A stretch of 64,000 nucleotides of DNA from Tragulus kanchil (Eukaryota > Chordata > Mammalia > Artiodactyla > Tragulidae), in assembly GCA_022376925.1 (NCBI GenBank), contig JAIOJX010000028.1, positions 67,669,001 to 67,733,000 of the forward strand, read 5' to 3'. The notes under the pieces were generated by a model. The model searched no databases and was not told where the DNA came from. It was given only the letters and a program-made list of their open reading frames with translations. Below are positions 33,952-45,299 of the stretch, one piece after another (the stretch's first letter is position 1; each line of letters opens with the position of its first letter). Both the position numbers and the translations under genes were made by a program.

Positions 33952-34832
33952 GCTTATTATGTTCAGAGTACATCATATGAAATGCTGGGCTGGGTGAAGC
34001 ACAAGCTGGAATCAAGATTGCCAGGTGAAATATCAATAACCTCAGATAGACAGATGACACTACCCTAATGGCAGAAAGTGAAGAGGAACTAAAGAGCCTC
34101 TTGATAAGGGTGAAACAAGGGAGTGAAAAAGCTGGCCTAAAACTCACCATTCAAAAAACGAAGATCATGGCATCTAGTCCCATCACTTTATGGCAAATAG
34201 ATGGGCAAAGCATGGAAGCAGTAACAGGTTTTATTTTCTTGGGCTCTAAGATCACTGCAGATGGTGACTGCAACCATGAAATTAAAAGACACTTACTCTT
34301 TGACAGAAAAGCTATGACAAATCTAGACAGAGTATTAAAAAGCAGAGACATCACTTTGCCGACAAAAGTCTTGTATCATCAAAGCTATGGTTTCCCCAGT
34401 AGTCATGTGTGGATGTGAGAGTTGGACCATAAAGAAGGCTGCGTGCTGAAGAATTGATGCCTTTGAACTGTTGTGCTGAAGAAGACTCTTGAGCATCTCT
34501 TGGACTGCAGGGATAACAAACCAGTCAATCCTAAAGGAAATCAACCCGAATATTCATTGGAAGGACTGATGCTGAGGCTGAAATTATAATATTTTGGCCA
34601 CCTGATGCGAAGAGCCGAATCATTGGAAAAGACCATTATGTTGGGGAAAATAGAAGGCAGAAGGAAAGGGGATGACAGAGGATGTGATGGTTGGGTGGCA
34701 TTACTGAGTCAATGGACATGAATTTGAGCAAGCTTCGGGAGATGGTGAAGGACAGGGAAGCCTGGCATGCTGCAGTTCATGGGGTTGCAAAGAGTCAGAC
34801 ATGACTGAGCTACTGAACTGAACTATTGAGAC
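33755..34832 (+). mobile_element. BovB LINE, 3' half
   Basis: Forward 5'-truncated BovB. Seen: TATGCTAAAGCCTTTGACTG (start of the reverse-transcriptase palm), GAGATGGGAATACCAGACCA, ATGGCAGAAAGTGAAGAGGA, TGGATGTGAGAGTTGGACCA and the end AAAGAGTCAGACATGACTGA followed by CTACTGAACTGAACTA. The reading frame is broken several times. A partial copy at 32605-32801 comes from pair 10. Confidence 0.92.
34041..34418 (+). pseudogene. BovB reverse transcriptase remnant with a stop in the YADD motif
   Basis: In the frame of the 116-codon open stretch 34068-34418 (MAESEEELKSLLIRVK, then ITADGDCNHEIKRHLL), the codons just upstream (34041-34064) read L-R-stop-T-D-D-T-T. The RTE family has R-Y-A-D-D there, so Tyr has become a stop (34047-34049) and Ala a Thr. 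The open stretch ends at a frameshifted segment after ITLPTK. It is a dead copy of the catalytic and thumb region; no product expected. Confidence 0.85.
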
Positions 34833-36225
34833 TATATTTTAAACTGCCTTCTAAATATGTTCATTTTGATGTTTGCTGGTATATAAGGTTAAACATGTCC
34901 AAATATGAATTCATTATTTCCTCAACGTCTAGACCAGTTTGCCCTCCTTATTTTCCTCTTTTTGTTGATACCACATCGTTCTCCTAGTTACTTAGGTTCA
35001 ACACCTAGGAATAATTATTCCTTGTTGTGTATCATTCCCTTATCCTTGGCATTCAGAGTTGTCAAGATTTGTAGATTTTACTTTGAAATCTTCATCCATC
35101 CTCTATTTTGCATTTCTCTCCTACGATCCTAATTCATCTCTTTCCAGACCATTGCAAGATTGAGCTGGTGGTTTCCTTACATCTGAAAGTCTTTGTAAAT
35201 TACCTTGCAAATGTGTTATGCTAATCTGCTGAAAGCATAGCTCCAACTCACAAGGCTGGCTAACAGTGTTTTTTTTTTTTTTTTTGCCACAGCATAATAA
35301 TTTCTCTAGGAAATGACTCCAGACTACCTTGCTATTGTCTTTCTTTGCTACACAGGTGCTGTCTGAGTGTTTCTCAAATTTAACATGCATATAAATCAAA
35401 TGTAGATCATGCACTGTTCTCAGAAAGTATTATGTGCTTTCTTGGTTCTGTGTTATTCACTCCATCTAATACTTTGTCCCCTATCTTCTTCTATTATAAT
35501 CCTTTTCCTCCTTCAGAACACAATCTGAAAGCCAACATATCCATGAGATCTTATTTGCCTGAAATTTATGACCTATCTCAGATTCTCAAACATCTGTCTG
35601 TATATTGTTCATAACACTTAAACTATATTACCTTGCATGATAGTTTCTCAAAAAGAAGGTAAGAATTGTGAAGATAGGGCATGCTTCATTTTACTCTAAA
35701 TCCCCTATAGACCTTCACAACACTTCACATGTAGTAGGTACTCAGTGACTACTGTTTAAGTGGAATTACTTCATGTCATTGAATGACACTGGTAGAATAA
35801 ACCACTAGCAAACAGACTTATGTTTGCAATGAATGAATGTGACATTTTCTGCAAACTGGAAAAGCTTAGATTCTTTTCAGCTGTGGTCTTTTCAGAAATG
35901 TTTGTGTAAATACCAAATATCAAACTCTGTCCTATTGTTAAAACAGCACATTTCAAGTCAGCTTGATGCTTGAAATTAAACAAGGAAAATGCTAAATAAT
36001 AATGAATACGAATAAGGATAAAGCTTGTAATTTTTTCAGGATAGCTTGAGTTGGTACAATTAAGTAGGAACAGGGTATTATTGTGGTTGAACTGTATTCT
36101 TTTACCTAGTTCTTCAACATATTGTTTGAAAAATGCTGTGTTCTCAGTGGTTGCCTTAGTTTGTCACCATCCAAGTGGAGGGAGAATTGTGGCCATTGTA
36201 AAATGAGAATTACTGGAGCTTTGGA
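34833..36225. other. Intergenic DNA with probable L2-like remnants
   Basis: Pyrimidine-rich 34900-35170 and the phrase ACATGTAGTAGGTACTCAGT (about 35728-35747) suggest decayed L2/MIR-type sequence, but similarity is low. A T-run lies at 35271-35285. No credible gene. Confidence 0.4.
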
Positions 36226-36229
36226 CTTA

Positions 36230-38600
36230 AAGGAAAATTGTCCCTGGGGTGCTTATTCAACCATTCACATTTCTTGTGCTATTAATACATGCCAAGCAAT
36301 GTGTTATGCATGCAGAATTGAAAGTCACAATCATCTTCTTATAATCTGAAAAAAATTCTAGAGGGAAAGATAAAAAAAAAAAGTCTCTAACAGAACAGTG
36401 TGACAAGTAGTTAACAAGATTGGGGAAACTTACGAGTCTAAGAGAGTAAGTAGGATTTGTTTGATAGAACAGGCAGGAGAGGACATTTCACAGTGAGCAG
36501 CATTCCTTGCCTGGAGAATCCCGTGGACAGAAGAGCCTGGTGGGCTACAATCCATAGGGTTGCAAAGAGTTGGGGAGCATTTTTAGACCTTTTTTTCAGG
36601 AATGCTAGTCTGACCCCCCACAAAATGTTAATACCACAGATACATTGCATATCCCTTTATATACTGCGGCATGTTGGAGAGCCATAAACCATTATAATAA
36701 ATAACAACTTTTTATCCCTCCAAGAGCCAATTTTCATTCCCTTGGACCAGTATCACCCCTATTGAGAATGCTTGACTTTGGAGGGACTGACTGCCTAGAT
36801 TCAGTCAGTTATTTGAATGTTCTAGAGTGAATCTTAGCAACGTTTTTACTGTCCTACTTTCCTCAGATTGTTGTCTCTAACTTGCTGACAGCAATTTTCA
36901 ACTGATTATGGCTAGCAGCTAACTGGCTTTTGGGGTAAGCTTCTTGGCAGAATATTTTTCTGTGAATAACAGTATAGTAAAAACTAGCAATGGTTTCTGT
37001 GACATAGTTTATTGCTTACTTTTTATTATGCAAAGAAAGGTCAGAGATGGGCAAACTAGAGTTGAAATATGATTCTGCTCTGCCTTGTTTGGAAGGACCC
37101 AGGTTCTTCCCAGTTCATGCTGCTTTGTCAACATAGACTGGCCCTTGTCCATGCTGGCATCTCTAACCTCGCAGCAGGAGGAAGGAATGTAGAAGTCTGG
37201 GGTGGGGAGAATTTGGTGGGGGGACCATGTGACAGCTGTCTGGTAAGGTGGGATTCAGGAAGCCGCCACAAGAACACCTGTGCTCTAGTGCGTTTAACAA
37301 GTCAAACTTCTTTATATATCCTCTTTTCCCCATATGGTTCCTATCTTGGCATGATTTTTATATGCTTATAATTAATAGATAGATATAACTTTTTTTTTAA
37401 TGCTATGAATAAGGAAAATTGTCCCTGGGGTGCTTATTCAACCATTCACATTTCTTGTGCTATTAATACATGCCAAGCAATGTGTTATGCATGCAGAATT
37501 GAAAGTCACAATCATCTTCTTATAATCTGAAAAAAATTCTAGAGGGAAAGATAAAAAAAAAAAGTCACTAACAGAACAGTGTGACAAGTAGTTAACAAGA
37601 TTGGGGAAACTTACGAGTCTAAGAGAGTAAGTAGGATTTGTTTGATAGAACAGGCAGGAGAGGACATTTCACAGTGAGCAGCATTCCTTGCCTGGAGAAT
37701 CCGTGGACAGAAGAGCCTGGTGGGCTACAATCCATAGGGTTGCAAAGAGTTGGGGAGCATTTTTAGACCTTTTTTTCAGGAATGCTAGTCTGACCCCCCA
37801 CAAAATGTTAATACCACAGATACATTGCATATCCCTTTATATACTGCGGCATGTTGGAGAGCCATAAACCATTATAATAAATAACAACTTTTTATCCCTC
37901 CAAGAGCCAATTTTCATTCCCTTGGACCAGTATCACCCCTATTGAGAATGCTTGACTTTGGAGGGACTGACTGCCTAGATTCAGTCAGTTATTTGAATGT
38001 TCTAGAGTGAATCTTAGCAACGTTTTTACTGTCCTACTTTCCTCAGATTGTTGTCTCTAACTTGCTGACAGCAATTTTCAACTGATTATGGCTAGCAGCT
38101 AACTGGCTTTTGGGGTAAGCTTCTTGGCAGAATATTTTTCTGTGAATAACAGTATAGTAAAAACTAGCAATGGTTTCTGTGACATAGTTTATTGCTTACT
38201 TTTTATTATGCAAAGAAAGGTCAGAGATGGGCAAACTAGAGTTGAAATATGATTCTGCTCTGCCTTGTTTGGAAGGACCCAGGTTCTTCCCAGTTCATGC
38301 TGCTTTGTCAACATAGACTGGCCCTTGTCCATGCTGGCATCTCTAACCTCGCAGCAGGAGGAAGGAATGTAGAAGTCTGGGGTGGGGAGAATTTGGTGGG
38401 GGGACCATGTGACAGCTGTCTGGTAAGGTGGGATTCAGGAAGCCGCCACAAGAACACCTGTGCTCTAGTGCGTTTAACAAGTCAAACTTCTTTATATATC
38501 CTCTTTTCCCCATATGGTTCCTATCTTGGCATGATTTTTATATGCTTATAATTAATAGATAGATATAACTATTTATTTATCATTTAATGCTATGAATAAG
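36230..38600. repeat. Direct duplication pair 11 (offset 1180-1181)
   Basis: Copy A 36230-37412 and copy B 37411-38600 meet at AAGGAAAATT with no filler. Differences: AATCCCGTGG versus AATCCGTGG, AGTCTCTAAC versus AGTCACTAAC, and near the right end copy A reads ACTTTTTTTTTAATG where B has ACTATTTATTTATCATTTAATG. The repeated 100-codon frame (37069, 38249) has no recognisable domain. Confidence 0.92.
36503..36572 (+). mobile_element. Bov-A SINE, short middle fragment
   Basis: Seen: CCTTGCCTGGAGAATCCCGT, GGACAGAAGAGCCTGGTGGG and CTACAATCCATAGGGTTGCA. Both ends are missing. Copied at about 37684-37752 by duplication. Confidence 0.75.
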
Positions 38601-39375
38601 TATTTTTATGTTATAGAATCCTGATAATTTTATTGAGTTTATATTTGGTTATGCTAAATATTTTATGTGTATTAACTTTTCCTCATTTTTTCTTATTATT
38701 TTCTTTATTTCCTTTATCTTGTTACCAAAAATGAGATAACTGGGATAAAGGATTTTATATGTTTTGAAACATACTTAAAAATCCTTTTTCCAAAAGGAAT
38801 CTTCCAATTTGTTACATTTTATGTATTAAAGTGTCAGCTTGATTATCAAATTCCCTCCTTGTTTTTGCTTTTAACAAGGCACATTATTCTTATTTCAGTG
38901 TGTTCTTTTGAGAACTGGCAGAGTTGAACAGTTTCATATATATATATTACTTTATTAATTTTAACTTCATATCACTTTTTTTTATTTTAGTGTTATTTTT
39001 TGTAGAAATTTCTATGTTTTATACAGCATATTTATAATTTTTTAAAATATAAAATTTGCTGAAAATACTTATATGGAGCTCTTCCCTCTTATAAAATCAT
39101 CTTTTTATGATTTCATCTATTTCTACATAATATAAAGAAAATTTTATATAATGTAAAAATAGTTCTTTTATGCATATAGAGCTTACTTATTATATAATGA
39201 TATGTATTGTGAGGCTGATATGATTGATATTAATTCTCCAAATTCCCTAGAGTTATCACAGTCCATCTTAACATACTCTTCCCTTTGCATATAATGTAGC
39301 ATTTTTAATACATAAATATATAGCATACATGTGCATGCATATTTATATGTATTCAGGTGCACTTGGAATTGTTAC
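38601..39375. other. AT-rich intergenic DNA, nothing recognised
   Basis: One of the most AT-rich parts of the window, with many TTTTATT and TATATA runs. No coding frame and no repeat family named. Confidence 0.45.
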
Positions 39376-39394
39376 TCTATTTTTTTAATGAGTA

Positions 39395-39654
39395 TTTAAA
39401 AAATTTTTTGGCTCCTTTTATTGGTGTTTTATTTATTTATTTTCATCCATATTTATTCTTTGGCCTGTGTGAACCTCCCATTGTAGTGACCTCTCTAGTT
39501 GCAGAACACTGACTCTGGGTACATGTGCCCCAGAGCTCTAGCTAGTAATTGGACACATCGGTCCAGCCGCTTTGCAGCATGTGGGATCTTCCCAGGCCAG
39601 GGATCGCACCTGTGCCCCTTGCACTACAATACCCACTGGGCCACCAGGGAAGCC
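39395..39654 (-). mobile_element. CHR-like SINE
   Basis: Reverse-oriented. Seen: GGCTCCTTTTATTGGTGTTT, TTTATTCTTTGGCCTGTGTG, TAATTGGACACATCGGTCCA, GGGATCTTCCCAGGCCAGGG and GGGCCACCAGGGAAGCCC. Possible short flanks TGGAATTGTT (39365) and TGGAATTATT (39656). The stretch before the head is shortened (CACTACAATACCCACTGGGC). Confidence 0.86.
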
Positions 39655-40116
39655 CTGGAATTATTTTATTTTATATCTGATTTTGCAGAAATTTCCACTG
39701 CTTAAGTGATGTTTTAACATATACTTGGCAATGATAATGTTAGCTCTTATTTGACCTGTCAAAACCTTTCTTTTAAGTACTGTATTTTGAGAGATTTATC
39801 CAATTTTTAAAGGATATTTATTTTTTAATGGAGGACAAAAACCCACTGATAAAAGTGGCTTTGGACACAGGAGTTAAATTTTGAGAATCATAAATGAGTA
39901 CTGAGGAGTATCTCATAACTGAGGAGCAGCTCCCTCCACCCCCAACGCCCACCCCCAAGAAGTAGGACCTGTGGAGAATACCTGGAGACTGCTTCTGCTC
40001 ACAGGTGTTGAGGGAGGCTGAAACTCAAATATCTACACGTTATTATGAGGCTAAGTTCCAGGTTACCTGATTACCTCTCACCAATCATCTTTTGAGGAGA
40101 AGTGACCTATAAGAAC

Positions 40117-41483
40117 CAACCTTACCTATGGGTACCTTATTTTTGATAAAGGAGGAGAAACTATAAAATGGGACAAAGACAGTCTCTTTAACAAGTGGTG
40201 CTGGGAGAATTGGACAGCTACATGGAAAAAAATGAAATTGGAACATTCCCTGACGCCATACACTAAGATCAACTCAAAATGGATTAAAGACCTCAATGTA
40301 AGACCAGAAACCATCAAACTCTTAGAGGAGAATATAGGCAAAACCCTCAAGGACATCAATCAAAGCAAGATCTTCTCTGACCCACCAACTAAAATAGCAG
40401 AACTGAAAAGAAAAATGAACATATGGGACCTCATGAAACTTAAAAGCTTTTGTACAGCAAAAGAAACTACAAAAAAGTTCAACAGACACCCCACAGAGTG
40501 GGAGAAAATCATAGCAAATGAAACAACAGACAAAGAATTAATCTCCAAAATCTACAAGCAACTCAGACAACTCAGCACAGGGAAAATGAGCAGCCCAATC
40601 AAAAAATGGGAAAAAGATCTAAAGAGACGCCTCTCCAAAGAGGACATACAAATGGTCCAAAAGCACATGAAACGATGCTCAACCTCGCTTATTACTAGAG
40701 AAATGCAAATTAAAACCACAATGAGATACCACCTCACACCTGTCAGAATGGCCATCATCAACAAATCGACAGACAACAAATGCTGGAGAGGGTGTGGAGA
40801 AAAGGGAACCCTCTTGCATTGCTGGTGGGAATGTAAATTAATACAACCTCTATGGAAGCCAATATGGAGATTCCTTAAAAAACTAAAAATAGAAGCACCC
40901 TATGACCCAGCAATCCCACTATTAGGCCTATATCCTGATGAAATCAAAACTGAAAGAGGCACCTGTACCCCAATGTTCATTGCAGCTCTCTATACAATAG
41001 CCAGAACATGGAAGCAACCTAGATGTCCATCGACAAATGAATGGATCCAGAAGCTCTGGTACATATATACAATGGAATACTACTCAGCTGTTAAAAGAAA
41101 TGCAGAAGACTCAGTCCTAATGAGGTGGCTGGCTTTAGAACCTATCATAAAAAGTGAAGTAAGTCAAAAAGAGAAAGATAAGTATAGTATACTAACTCAT
41201 ATATATGGGATCTAGTAAGATGGTCATGATAACACACACAGTGAACTCATGAAAAAACAGAGAATAGACATAAAGACATTGTGGAGACCGAACAATGGGA
41301 TGGAGTAACATGGGAACCTATACTGTCATGTGTAGAAAAGATAGCTATTGTCATTGTGCTAGGGGAATAGGAGTACCTACAACCACTTGGAGCAATGGTC
41401 TGGAGGGATGTGGGGGGGAACCTGGGTGGGGGAGGGCCAAGGGATATGCATCTGATTGATCTGGGAACATACATGTACAAAAA

Positions 41484-41514
<31 letters not shown>

Positions 41515-41534
41515 AAGAGAAAAAAAAAAAAAAG
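40117..41534 (+). mobile_element. Young 5'-truncated L1
   Basis: Contiguous L1 3' part: ORF2 C-terminal codons to a stop at 41213-41215, a 3' untranslated region, an AAAT-repeat stretch (41480-41515) and a terminal A-run (to 41534). A short repeat CAACCTT at 40117-40123 and 41536-41542 may be the target-site duplication. The 3' end (GATCTGGGAACATACATGTA then AAAT units) is not the cattle/sheep L1 3' end that I remember. Confidence 0.9.
40121..41215 (+). pseudogene. L1 ORF2 C-terminal remnant, frame open
   Basis: The frame is uninterrupted from the insertion edge to the natural stop; the first in-frame Met is at 40232 (327 codons). Counted from that Met, it shows [16 protein letters not shown] near residue 22, the zinc-knuckle-like motif C184-X3-C188-X7-H196-X4-C201, then [16 protein letters not shown] and [13 protein letters not shown]. 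The L1 ORF2 family uses this end for RNA binding and retrotransposition; the endonuclease and reverse transcriptase lie upstream and are absent here. The intact frame over 1.1 kb implies a fairly recent insertion. No promoter is present, so no product is expected. Confidence 0.9.
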
Positions 41535-42633
41535 CAACCTTTTCTTCCAACTCCACAGACAGTCCTTATCTTTTTTATACAGACGTATGCCTGGCAAACC
41601 ACCACTAGCATTGTCCCAATCCCTGTTCTAGAGTCTGAGAGAAGATCGAGGAGAAAGAAAAGGCAGGAGGGACCATTAGCCAAAAATCTGACCTAAAAAG
41701 AGGCATGGCAGAGAGGGTAGGAAATAATTAGGAAAGAATGACTGAGATGATTCCTATATGTGACAGTTCTCTTTGGTTTCTCTTCATATTTGAACATATT
41801 TAAATGCACATGAGCATTTAACGTGTGTTCCTTTGAGTTATGCTAATTTTTCTGACATCTCATGACCTATACCAAACCAAAACACTGTTGTCTGACTTAA
41901 AATTATATCCAAGTTTAACTCCTTCACATTGCTCGTTTTTCCTCTTTGTTATAGGAACAAATAGAAAATAACAGGTAGGGAACAATTTACATAAATTTAC
42001 TCACTTTAGGCAATCATAGCTTGAGATGAATTTCTTTGAAGTTGCAAGTTGCAGTTTTTTTCACTAGATTATCCAGGATGGCAACTTACATCAAATAGTT
42101 CTTGAGCTCCACAGTTCTCTTTGTACATATAGGCTCAGTATAAGAATGGCACTAAATTGGTCTTGAGCTATTTATCTTATTTCCTTATATAATTTTGATG
42201 GGAAAATATATGTAGAAGGGAGGGTTGATTGTTTTGGCTACTTGATTACTAACTCTGTCCAAGAGGAAGAATAAATAAACATCTGATTTATTACGAAATT
42301 TTGCAAAATTCAGCAAATTTCACCAACCTTCATTCTTCATAGACATAATAGGTTTTTGGGATCTAGTAAGATGGTCATGATAACACACACAGTGAACTCA
42401 TGAAAAACAGAGAATAGACATAAAGACATTGTGGAGACCGAACAATGGGATGGAGTAACATGGGAACCTATACTGTCATGTGTAGAAAAGATAGCTATTG
42501 TCATTGTGCTAGGGGAATAGGAGTACCTACAACCACTTGGAGCAATGGTCTGGAGGGATGTGGGGGGGAACCTGGGTGGGGGAGGGCCAAGGGATATGCA
42601 TCTGATTGATCTGGGAACATACATGTACAAAAA

Positions 42634-42664
<31 letters not shown>

Positions 42665-43490
42665 AAGAGAAAAAAAAAAAAAGCAACCTTTTCTTCCAAC
42701 TCCACAGACAGTCCTTATCTTTTTTATACAGACGTATGCCTGGCAAACCACCACTAGCATTGTCCCAATCCCTGTTCTAGAGTCTGAGAGAAGATCGAGG
42801 AGAAAGAAAAGGCAGGAGGGACCATTAGCCAAAAATCTGACCTAAAAAGAGGCATGGCAGAGAGGGTAGGAAATAATTAGGAAAGAATGACTGAGATGAT
42901 TCCTATATGTGACAGTTCTCTTTGGTTTCTCTTCATATTTGAACATATTTAAATGCACATGAGCATTTAACGTGTGTTCCTTTGAGTTATGCTAATTTTT
43001 CTGACATCTCATGACCTATACCAAACCAAAACACTGTTGTCTGACTTAAAATTATATCCAAGTTTAACTCCTTCACATTGCTCGTTTTTCCTCTTTGTTA
43101 TAGGAACAAATAGAAAATAACAGGTAGGGAACAATTTACATAAATTTACTCACTTTAGGCAATCATAGCTTGAGATGAATTTCTTTGAAGTTGCAAGTTG
43201 CAGTTTTTTTCACTAGATTATCCAGGATGGCAACTTACATCAAATAGTTCTTGAGCTCCACAGTTCTCTTTGTACATATAGGCTCAGTATAAGAATGGCA
43301 CTAAATTGGTCTTGAGCTATTTATCTTATTTCCTTATATAATTTTGATGGGAAAATATATGTAGAAGGGAGGGTTGATTGTTTTGGCTACTTGATTACTA
43401 ACTCTGTCCAAGAGGAAGAATAAATAAACATCTGATTTATTACGAAATTTTGCAAAATTCAGCAAATTTCACCAACCTTCATTCTTCATA
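41206..43490. repeat. Direct duplication pair 12 (offset 1149-1151)
   Basis: Copy A 41206-42341 and copy B 42357-43490. Copy A starts at the last codons of the L1 ORF2 frame, so the L1 3' end occurs again at 42357-42675 with no ORF2 before it. Differences are single-base run lengths: GAAAAAACAG versus GAAAAACAG and the terminal A-run. Filler 42342-42356 is GACATAATAGGTTTT. Confidence 0.92.
41535..42341. other. Intergenic DNA after the L1, no gene
   Basis: AT-rich sequence with no coding frame or recognised repeat. Present twice through pair 12 (second copy 42682-43490). Confidence 0.4.
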
Positions 43491-44136
43491 CTCTCCATCA
43501 AAATGAATGCTTTAGAAACATGAAATATAAAACAGTAGTCAGACTACCTGTCAGACGTCAATGAAAAGATGTTAAACAGACATCTCTTAGCCAAGAAAAC
43601 ATTCATTTCAACAAATATCCCTCTCTCATTAGTTTTTCCCTTGAATACCACTAAAATAACCACACACACAGAGTCAGCCTTCAGGGTTTTCTTACTATTT
43701 GCTGTGACTGTGTGGTTCAGTCTGTTAGAAAGCTAGCAGTACATGGTGCTTCCTCCATTCCACTCAAGGAATCACAATTTCACAGTTTAGTTCCCCGCAC
43801 TGCCTTGCAGGGCTGCTATCATAATGAGTTTCTGGCTCTGGACTCGCAGGCAGAAGTCTCTTATGTTAGCTTCTCAAAAAGGAAGGAGAGAAACACTAGA
43901 GGAAATAGCAGTTATATTGACACATAACACAAAAGCTATTAGAGTCATTCCCAGTACTCATAAGTATGTTACTAAAGTAGTCTGTGTTTTTCTCCCTCAG
44001 ATAATGACTTACCTTTTTTTCTTCAAGAAGATGGGTGCAGATTCATACAAGATAACAACTAGGAAGAAGTCTGAGAAATTGAAGTATTATGCCTTGTTTA
44101 TTCAAATCAGTATTTAACTAGGGTTTTGTTTTTTCT
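43491..44136. other. Intergenic DNA, no gene seen
   Basis: Two overlapping open frames (43712-43927 and 43824-44117) lack domains; the sequence is not repeated in the window. Slightly less AT-rich around 43730-43870. Confidence 0.4.
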
Positions 44137-44479
44137 TAAGTTTATTTATTTATTTTGGGCTATTCTGGGTTTTTACTGCTGCTGCAGGCTCTTCTCTAAT
44201 TGCGGGAGTAGGGGCTACTCCCTAGTTGAGGTGAGCAGGCTTCTTGCTGTGGTGACTTCACTTGTTGTGGAACTCGGGCTCTAGGGCACAGGGGCTTCAG
44301 TAATTGTGGCACAAGGGCTCAACAGTTGTGACTCCTAGGTTCTAGAGCGCAGGCTCAGTAGTTGCGGCTCACAGGCTTAGTTGCTCCACAGCATGTGGGA
44401 TATTCCCAGATCAGGGATTGAACCTGTGTCTCCTACATTGACAGGCAAACTGTCTACCTCTGAGCTACAAGCGAAGCCT
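44137..44479 (-). mobile_element. CHR-2 SINE
   Basis: Reverse-oriented classical CHR-2. Seen: TTTATTTATTTATTTTGGGC, GTGGTGACTTCACTTGTTGT, GCTCAGTAGTTGCGGCTCAC, GCTCCACAGCATGTGGGATA, TTCCCAGATCAGGGATTGAA and the head complement near CTGAGCTACAAGCGAAGCC. Confidence 0.9.
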
Positions 44480-44631
44480 TTTTAAAGTTTAGTTTTAACC
44501 AGAAGAAATGGCCAAATCCAAGAATTTAACTACCTATAAAATTTCTGCTACAGAAGTCTCTTATAGTTAAGGTGTTTATTTTTTAAAAAATCTTTGCCAT
44601 TAAAACTAGTGTGAAAATAGACCAGTTTGAG

Positions 44632-44800
44632 GGGCTTCCCTTGTGGCTCAGTGGATAAGAACCCGTCTGCCAGTGCGGGAGACAAAGGTTCGAGCCCTGA
44701 TTCGGGAGGATTCCACATACCGCAGAGCAACTGAACCCACACATCAACAAAGACCCAGCACAGCCAAAAATAAATAAATAAAAGTTTTAAAAAAAAAATC
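44632..44800 (+). mobile_element. Short CHR-type SINE with perfect 19-bp target-site duplication
   Basis: Forward element of about 169 bases: head GGGCTTCCCTTGTGGCTCAG, a box-B-like GGTTCGAGCCC, CCGCAGAGCAACTGAACCC, AGACCCAGCACAGCC, then AATAAATAAATAAA and an A-run. Exact flanks GAAAATAGACCAGTTTGAG at 44613-44631 and 44801-44819. The central CHR-2 body is absent. The intact flanks suggest a recent insertion, although the copy carries a few changes. Confidence 0.93.
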
Positions 44801-44999
44801 GAAAATAGACCAGTTTGAGGACATATTCTCATGTGCAAGGCAAGAGGACATAATCAGTTTATGTTTTGTGGCACTTTTCTAAGAAACATAGTTGCTGAGC
44901 AATCAGAAGAGTCTATAAAGTTATTTCACCATGTGCTACTCCAGTGCTCTTGAGATATCTGACATCAGAATCCTCACTGGCATTCCTTCTCACCAGAGG

Positions 45000-45245
45000 C
45001 AATGTGACATAGGATTAATTGCATTGGCCTTGAAGTCAGCTAAACCCAGGGACACATTACAGCCTCTCACTACTTCTGTGTCCCAGGACAAGTTTCTTAA
45101 CCTTTCTGTCTGCCCCTATTGCAAGATTATAAGAAGTGACACAAATAGACTTGCTAAGTCACTGTGATGGTAGTGTATACACAGTATCTACTTTAATGGC
45201 TGTAACAACATGGGATTCAGTACCTAATAGCTATTATTATTTTTC
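45000..45245 (+). mobile_element. MIR SINE
   Basis: Mammal-wide MIR in order: GCCTTGAAGTCAGCTAAACC, AGCCTCTCACTACTTCTGTG, GACAAGTTTCTTAACCTTTC, a degraded cytosine-rich box, and the end TAGCTATTATTATTTTTCC. Diverged, as expected for its age. Confidence 0.75.
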
Positions 45246-45299
45246 CTTATTTTATCTGTTTTACATTATTTTTCTAGATCATATGTGTGAATATATCTT

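Noticed and set aside
37069..38551. Two identical 100-codon proteins
   Set aside because: Duplicate block again; no recognisable domain and no start context or splice signals to support coding.
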